A DNA stretch of 64,000 nucleotides. Source: Aplectana chamaeleonis (taxonomy: Eukaryota > Nematoda > Chromadorea > Rhabditida > Cosmocercidae). The stretch lies in the NCBI GenBank assembly GCA_029168955.1, contig JAPDOI010000038.1, forward strand, positions 1,267,001 to 1,331,000, given 5' to 3'. The notes under the pieces are model-generated. The model made no database searches and was not told the DNA's origin. It saw only the letters and a list, made by a program, of their open reading frames with translations. The translations under genes were made by a program, and so were the position numbers. This document shows positions 49,301 to 58,300 of the stretch, in pieces. Each line of letters begins with the position of its first letter. Position 1 is the first letter of the stretch.

Positions 49301-52300
49301 AAAAGTCGAATATTCGAAAAAGGGTGATATCCGACTACAGTCGAAAAGTCGAATATTCGGAAAGGTGTGATATCCGACCACAGTCGAAAAGTCGAATATT
49401 CGAAAAAGGGTGATATCCGACTACAGTCGAAAAGTCGAATATTCGAAAAGGTGTGATATCCGACTACAGTCGAAAAGTCGAATATTCGAAATAAATTCCA
49501 TCTGGAACACGTATACTGCATAGTTTACATGTTCCGAATCGAATAATCGGAAGAATATCCGACTATTTCAGTCGGGTTAAAAAGTCGACTTTTTGTTCGA
49601 AAAGTCGAATATTCGAAAAAAGGCGATATCCGACTACAGTCGAAAAGTCGAATATTCAAGATAAATTCCATCTGGAACACGTATACTGCATAGTTTACAT
49701 GTTCCGAATCGAATAATCGGAAGAATATCCGACTATTTCAGTCGGATTAAAAAGTCGACTTTTTGTTCGAAAAGTCGAATATTCGAAAAAGGGTGATATC
49801 CGACTACAGTCGAAAAGTCGAATATTCGAAAAGGTGTGATATCCGACTACAGTCGAAAAGTCGAATATTCGAAAATGTGCAATATCCGACTACAGTCGAA
49901 AAGTCGAATATTCGAAAAAGGGTGATATCCGACTACAGTCGAAAAGTCGAATATTCGAAAATGTGCAATATCCGACTGTAGTCGAAAAGTCGGATATTCG
50001 AAATAAATTCCATCTGGAACACGTATACTGCATAGTTTACATGTTCCGAATCGAATAATCGGAAGAATATCCCACTATTTCAGTCGGATAAAAAGTCGAC
50101 TTTTTGTTCGAAAAGTCGAATATTCGAAAATGTGCAATATCCGACTACAGTCGAAAAGTCGAATATTCGAAAAGGTGTGATATCCGACTACAGTCGAAAA
50201 GTCGAATATTCGAAAATGTGCAATATCCGACTGTAGTCGAAAAGTCGGATATTCGAAATAAATTCCATCTGGAACACGTATACTGCATAGTTTACATGTT
50301 CCGAATCGAATAATCGGAAGAATATCCGACTATTTCAGTCGGATTAAAAAGTCGACTTTTTGTTCGAAAAGTCGAATATTCGAAAAAAGGCGATATCCGA
50401 CTACAGTCGAAAAGTCGAATATTCGAGATAAATTCCATCTGGAACACGTATACTGCATAGTTTACATGTTCCGAATCGAATAATCGGAAGAATATCCGAC
50501 TATTTCAGTCGGATTAAAAAGTCGACTTTTTGTTCGAAAAGTCGAATATTCGAAAAAGGGTGATATCCGACTCGAAAAAGGGTGATATCCGACTACAGTC
50601 GAAAAGTCGAATATTCGAAAATGTGCAATATCCGACTGTAGTCGAAAAGTCGGATATTCGAAATAAATTCCATCTGGAACACGTATACTGCATAGTTTAC
50701 ATGTTCCGAATCGAATAATCGGAAGAATATCCGACTATTTCAGTCGGATAAAAAGTCGACTTTTTGTTCGAAAAGTCGAATATTCGAAAATGTGCAATAT
50801 CCGACTACAGTCGAAAAGTCGAATATTCGAAAAGGTGTGATATCCGACTACAGTCGAAAAGTCGAATATTCGAAAATGTGCAATATCCGACTGTAGTCGA
50901 AAAGTCGGATATTCGAGATAAATTCCATCTGGAACACGTATACTGCATAGTTTACATGTTCCGAATCGAATAATCGGAAGAATATCCGACTATTTTAGAC
51001 GGATTAAAAAGTCGACTTTTTGTTCGAAAAGTCGAATATTCGAAAAAGTGCGATATCCGACTACAGTCGAAAAGTCGAATATTCGAAAAAGTGCGATATC
51101 CGACTACAGTCGAAAAGTCGAATATTCGAAAAAGGGTGATATCCGACTACAGTCGAAAAGTCGAATATTCGAAAAGGTGTGATATCCGACTACAGTCGAA
51201 AAGTCGAATATTCGAAAATGTGCAATATCCGACTGTAGTCGAAAAGTCGGATATTCGAAATAAATTCCATCTGGAACACGTATACTGCATAGTTTACATG
51301 TTCCGAATCGAATAATCGGAAGAATATCCGACTATTTCAGTCGGATTAAAAAGTCGACTTTTTGTTCGAAAAGTCGAATATTCGAAAAAGTGCGATATCC
51401 GACTACAGTCGAAAAGTCGAATATTCGAAAAAGGGCGATATCCGACTACAGTCGAAAAGTCGAATATTCGAAAAAGGGTGATATCCGACTACAGTCGAAA
51501 AGTCGAATATTCGAAAAGGTGTGATATCCGACTACAGTCGAAAAGTCGAATATTCAAAAATGTGCAATATCCGACTGTAGTCGAAAAGTCGGATATTCGA
51601 AATAAATTCCATCTGGAACACGTATACTGCATAGTTTACATGTTCCGAATCGAATAATCGGAAGAATATCCGACTATTTCAGTCGGATTAAAAAGTCGAC
51701 TTTTTGTTCGAAAAGTCGAATATTCGAAAAAGTGCGATATCCGACTACAGTCGAAAAGTCGAATATTCGAAAAAGGGCGATATCCGACTACAGTCGAAAA
51801 GTCGAATATTCGAAAAAAGGTGATATCCGACTACAGTCGAAAAGTCGAATATTCGAAAAGGTATGATATCCGGCTACAGTCGAAAAGTCGAATATTCGAA
51901 AATGTGCAATATCCGACTATAGTCGAAAAGTCGAATAATCGAAAATGTGCAATATCCGACTATAGTCGAAAAGTCGGATATTCGAAATAAATTCCATCTG
52001 GAACAAGTATACGGTCCACTGCGATAACAATGCCGAAAAACGGGTGAAAACTAGCTTGAGATAGCCTCATGCAGCATTAAACGTTTCTATTCGCACCCGC
52101 CGAGCCCACTCCCCTCAATAGTGATCGCAATTATATTACAGTCATCTATGGCTTACACTGGATCGATTTTCCAGATGTTTTTCTGATGTTATATATACAC
52201 ACACTTTATGGTTTCTCTATGCAGCACTGTGTAGAGAAAATGAATCCGTTAACACCCACCTAGCATCGGCTTCACTATAGAACTCTCTGGCTACAATGTC

Positions 52301-55300
52301 CTCAAACAATTCGCCACCAGTGACTCTGTAATAGGACTAATTGAGGGAAAATGCCCGGTGAAAATAGCGATTCACGTAATCTGTGCACATATTCAGTTTC
52401 CAATCGCTCCCTAAACTATTAGGATGCGTTCATACTTCAACTCACCGCTAAGTGACGCTCATCAACACCTAACTAGGGACTGATTCAGGCATAAACTATA
52501 GTTTTAAAACATGGTCAGTTGAATGTTGTGCGGGAGGTAAGACGGAACATTTTGAAGTTTGGTAAATTTCCTGAATGCACATGGATAGACCAAAAACTGT
52601 TAAAAATGAAATTTTTTTGGATTCAAATATTTGAACATTTTCAGTCCAAAGTTTGTCCAGGAGAGTGATTTGGGGCGCTGAGCACAAATAAGAGGTCCAT
52701 TTCCAGTTCCTCTGATGATTATTGTGAATTATTTATTTATTTATTTACTTTACGCCGTTGCCGACGTGCTCAAAAACTGCAAAACAGTAAGTCAAAAACA
52801 TGAAAGGATTACAAAAAAAAAAACAAAAACTTAGCGCAACGCTTCGACAGCCGATCGCAAGACCATTATTCTGATTAGAGAATAATCTAAAAGGCGACAG
52901 TACCTAAAATTAGGAGCAATTACAGGTTGTGGGGAAGTCAGGAACAAAAAAAAACCCGAAGTAGTGCTAAAAGCCTGGAACTGATCAATATTACCATTAC
53001 GGGAAATAAATTTATAGCAATTCATATACTATTCGAGTAACTGAGTTGAAAGCCACCCTACCCACGCGGCTTCCGAGGATGCGTATGGTCCTCCGACCGC
53101 TGTTAGGTATCTGGGCGATGTATCTTGAAATAGTTCCAAATGTCAGCGGTTGATAAGCGTAAATGACAGGTTAAGGCAAATCCGTTCTTTGTTGCAGGCC
53201 TTTAGCATTATCGTAGGAAAAGTATCAATTGTCTACAGTAACCTACCGTAATCTTCCGCAAAACTGAGAATGAACCTTATATTCGGGTTCAGCGCTAAAA
53301 ATCACCCTCTTGGGCAAAAATCTTCGAATACCCGAAATTCAAAAAAAATTACGTTTTTGATCTACCTAAAGAAATTTATCGAACTTCAAATTGTTTCTCT
53401 TCAACTCCGCACAACATTCAACAGATCATTTATTGAAACTCCTGATTGCGCTGGGATCAGTCCCTAGTAAGAGACCACTCGCCCCACGGCTAATCTGCGT
53501 AAGGGGGTCGTTTACACTCCCGCCTAGCAGCGCGGCACAGTACATTTCTGTAATATTGATCACGCGGCGCGGCACGAACGATGATTGTAATTCGCCGCGC
53601 CTCTCGGCGGCGGAAGTATAAACGACGCCTAATCAATTACGCGCCCGCGGCCCATCAATTCAGTGGATTTTACGACCGAGATTTTCGTAGGTGCCTCAAG
53701 TCTACTCACCATTAATAAAAACTTTTTCTAGTATGAGTCTTACAGCTACAATAGTGAGGAGCCTTGAATTTTTTTGAAGTAACGACAAAAAATCGAGTTA
53801 TTGTCGTGAGTGCGCAGTATGCGCACGCGGTTTGTTAGGAGCCATTTATACTTCTGCCGCCGAGCAGCGCGCCAAAGTGCCTTAGGGGTCGTTTACACTC
53901 CCGCCGCAAGGCAGCGCGGCACAGTGCCATCCTACGGTATTGATCACGCGGCGCCGCACGATCGATATAACAGGAATGCACTCAGCCGCGACGCTCGGCG
54001 GCAGAAGTATAAACGACCCCTTATAATATCGATCGTGCCGCTCCGCATGATGAACATTACAGAAACGCAACGTGCCGCGCGCTCGTCGGTGGCAGTATAA
54101 ATGACGCCTTAAGTGCTAAATCTGTGCTGACCGCTGCGCGCTAGAAGAGCTTGGGTGCTCAGAAGATCCGTATGCGGCAAAATCGGTGAACTTACTTCTA
54201 TTCCACAGCAAAACTTACTCATGTCCGTCGCGTGCGTGTGCGCACGGATGCTGCCTCTCCTCACGCGCAGTCTCGCAGCCTCTCCCCTCGCTTCGCACAC
54301 GAAGAAAAAAAGTGAACTTTTTATCAAAGTAATGTGTACCGGACCGATTCTATTCGCCTGCGCGATTATATGATGCGACCATGGCTAAAGAAAAATATTC
54401 GGTGCTATCGCACCAGGGGAGGGGGACACTATCTCAGGCAAACCATCGCTCCGAGCGGTACCGGAGAGCTACTCGAGCGGCGCTGCCTCTCCGCTCCGAG
54501 CGAAAATTAGCCATCTACTCGGGCCACAGCAGCCGCTCTCCGGGCCACAGCAGTATCGCTCGGAGCGATCTTCGGTCCCAACTGGCACTGCGGTCTCTGT
54601 TCGGGCGATTTTCAAAATTTCCTAATTGCTAAATTTTCTTTATTTCCGCCTCTTCTGGAAGGATTAAGCCTGTTAAGAGGATAAGGCACCTGTTACAGCC
54701 TGTGGGTCAGGAGGATAATCCTGCCACAGGCCGCAACAAGGATACCATCCCAGCATGATCCGCAATGAGGAAGCATTCCCCACCGCGGGCCATGGAGGAT
54801 CCCCTCGGCCGCCAAAATTGTCATCCTGAGAGTGATCCGAGGTCACCTCTCAAGAGTGGCCTCGAAAGGCCAACTACCCGTCTACACGAGGCGAGCCGCC
54901 TTTATACCCGCAGGATTGGTTGTTCTTTGAGTGATAACGTGGCTCGCACGTTATCACTCAAAGAACAGCCAATCCCGCGTCTCTCTATCTCTGGCGATGG
55001 CACCGCTGTGGCCCCGAGAGCGACCGAGGGGCGAACTGGCACCGGACAGGGACCGCGGTGCCAGTTGGCCCCTCGGCCGCTGTCCGGGCGATGACTTCAT
55101 AATTGGGAGGAGCCGGTCCCGCTCGGAGCGATGGTTTGCCTGAGATGGTATCGCACTTCGCCACGCCCATTTTTCCGTGTCGCTGGGCAATTTGAGCACG
55201 AACATGGAGTTTTCCTCCACTTCCAGAAGAGTCGTTGCGGCGCGGAAAAATGGAAGTGACCAAGAGCGATACCATAGTATCCCCCCCCCCCGGCTGCGAT

Positions 55301-58300
55301 AGCACCACACATCCTTTTCAATCAAACGTTTGTATCAGTTAAATGATCTGGAAGCAGAGCATCCCCAACAGCAAGACCTACAATGATGCAGATTTCGCCT
55401 TCGCCACCAAGCTGAATGTTTTTGAGCTAATCCCATTTTGGTCTCCAATTTCGAAAAGATTCTCTTCAGGACCCACTTCACAGCAAAATCGCGTTATCGC
55501 AGCTCCTTCATGCACTTCCCCAGCTACTTTTTTCATGGACTCTTAGGACAGCCTATGCAGACGATGGCAGCCGCCTACCGCAAGGTCGGTCCTAATAAGG
55601 CTGTCAGCCTACGCTGTCGGCGTGCTTGTCGAGCGGCTGCCGCAAAGGCATCTTCAGACCTGCAAATCGATTGGCAGCAGTATAAAGCGAATAGTTAACA
55701 ATAGCCCAGTCAGCTGTTTCCCGCTGTGGGAAATCTGGTACGAAAAAAGGGTCTTCGCGACGGCTACTCGATACGCACGTCGATCTGTCGGACTTTGAGT
55801 TTGCTGGGTTCGAAAGTTTTCTCTAACTCGAATGAGGCGTGGCTTAAACTTCCTCTGTGCGGCAAAGCGAATCTTGTAATATTAGTCGTGCCGCGCCACC
55901 CAATCAATATGGTATAGCTGCACTCTGCCGCGAAAAAGTATAAACAACGCCTAAGGGGTCGCTTATACTTCCACCGCCGAGCGCCGCGACGGAGTGCAAT
56001 TCTATAACATTGATCGCGCCGCATGATCAATATCATAGAATTGCACTTTGCCGCGCCGCTTGGCAGCGGAAGTGTAAACGACTTCTAAGACATCATACCC
56101 AACGCGACGCAGCTTGCGCGCACATACGCGAGACAACAGATCGGAGATGATGCAGTAAATACAAAAACAAGAAAAAATATTAGGAAAAACTCACAAATCG
56201 AATACGAGATAATGGAAGGACTCCTCTTGAATGCTATCATGAAGACGAACTGAAAGTAGAGGTTCAGCCATAGAAAAAAATCAAACATTCAGTGTTTATA
56301 GGAGAAGGAATATAACCAATTGAAGGAAGTCTGTTAAAAACTAACCTATATTGGGATGCTGAAGCTTCCGACATATCCTAGCTTCACGTTCAAGTTTCTG
56401 GAAATCTCTAGCCGAAAGCTTTTTCGTATTGATAATCTTCGCCGCGTATTCAGCTCCCGTGCTTTTGTGTACGCATCGACGAACCACAGAGAATGCACCT
56501 CTGCAAAGACAAAAAAAATGAAATTAAAATGAATGATGTAAAGGTTAAGCAATGTGAGAAAATATCCTCTGGAAGCTTTCATTCTGGCTAGAGACCATTT
56601 TTTCCGCACCCCGACGATTTTATAAACCATGCTTGCGTTGTCGCAGGTTTGCGACTGCCCATAAATGACTCGGAATTCTTTAACTGCCTCCGATGATTCA
56701 AATAAAAGGCATATTCATTGCTTCGCGAAAAGGTGAGGGTATATAGGGCATCAGGGAATTTTCAGAGTCTTACACGATTTTTGGGTGATTTCTTGCCGAG
56801 CAAGTGAGTGAGAGCGGCGCTGGGGCTTCGGTGATGCAGTGCGATTAGGCGCTCCTTAGGGAAGGGAATATGCTGGTTCAATCTCGCCCGGAGCCGAGCG
56901 TTTTGCGATCAACTCAGCACCTTGTGTAAACAATTTTTGAAGTGTGTTCAGGAAATTTTCCTAGCATTGGCTCACAACTATCAGTTAGAGATTATTCTGG
57001 GCGCCGAAGCCGATTTTGGGGTCTGTTTGTCGCTAGACTTAAAGGCACAGTCCAAGCTCAGGGCCAAATTCAGAGGTTTCCACATAATTGTGATGTAGAC
57101 CCACCCTATATAACACCTGCCGAGTGCGAACACTCAATTCCTCCGATTAAGCAAGATATAGGAGGAAGCCACCCTGGGGCGCCCACCTCGAGAAGCCACT
57201 TTGGCACGCCCCTTTTACGATCTTTCGAGCTCCACAAAGGCGGGATGAGCTAATGTTTTTGATCAATTTCCCCGTTCTTCCCTTCAATCTCTACCTCTCT
57301 CTTTGCTCAATTCGGCTCGCATACATCGGTCGCAAATGAAGGAAGTTACAAGCCTCGGACAACTCGTCCACCATGCTTTCCTAGGTCAATTTTAGGGGGC
57401 CCATAACTCCGTTCCCAGAAGGTCTTGTACGCTTCCAGAGACATCATTCGAATCAGCGTGGGACCGTTTTTAAGATAGGCAGGGAAACGGAAAACCGATT
57501 CCAAGGTTGGACTGTGCCTTTAAGAGGGAAGTATACAAAGCGCAGGTCGGATCTGCGAAAACGACTACTACCGTTAGTATCTCTTTTGGCTCAATAGTGA
57601 AAATGCGCAGTATCCCGCCCCGAGCTGCAGGTTCGAAAAAGTTTTGAGAATTTTTCAAGCTTCGCGAAAAGGCAAGGTTACCATCAGGCATTTTTTTGGA
57701 GTTCAAAAAAATTTCTCGGGTTTAGCTCAAAAGTTGTATGTAGGGGTAATCTAGAGTGGTGAGCACGAATCTGGAGTCCATTTGTCGACATTTTGAGGTT
57801 TAATCTAGGTTACGGTAGGTAACATGTCATTTAGGTGACAAAACCCACCTTAGTATTTCGAAAATCGACAAACGGACATTAAATTCGTATTCTCCACCTC
57901 GAATAACCCCGTAGCCAAATTTTGAGGAGAATCTGATATTCTGACCAATCTACCGTATACCCACCATGATCTACCGTAATCTGCAAAAAATCGATAAACG
58001 GACTTCAAATTCGTGTTTAGCACTCTAAGTAACCCTCAGAAAATGAATTTGAGACATCTATCGTAGAAATTCGGAATCCTTGAAAGTGCCGTTTTTACCT
58101 CGAAATTTTCTCGAAGTTGAGAAGCATCGAACAAAACTAGCCGAAAAAACTTTGGGAAATGGACTAATAAACTGCAGATTCGTGATCTCAACGCCCCCAA
58201 AAGAAACCCTGGGAGAACTTTAGGTCAAACCTGGACCATTTTTCTAAAACGCTTCCAGAGCCCTCTAATCGGTATAAATAAACGCCCAACCGAAAATCCG

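Noticed and set aside
48482..51315. Several 60-130-codon ORFs with repeated SRKVEYSK / KSNIRK peptides
   Set aside because: By-products of the 43-bp satellite array. No start context, splice sites or non-repeat domain.
48451..52019. CRISPR-like array
   Set aside because: Repeats are contiguous monomers with no unique spacers, in a eukaryotic intron.
56809..56900. tRNA-like A-box/B-box spacing (GCAGTGCGATTAGGCGCTCC ... GGTTCAATCTC)
   Set aside because: The T stem does not pair and no acceptor stem is found. At most it is a decayed SINE or tRNA relic.
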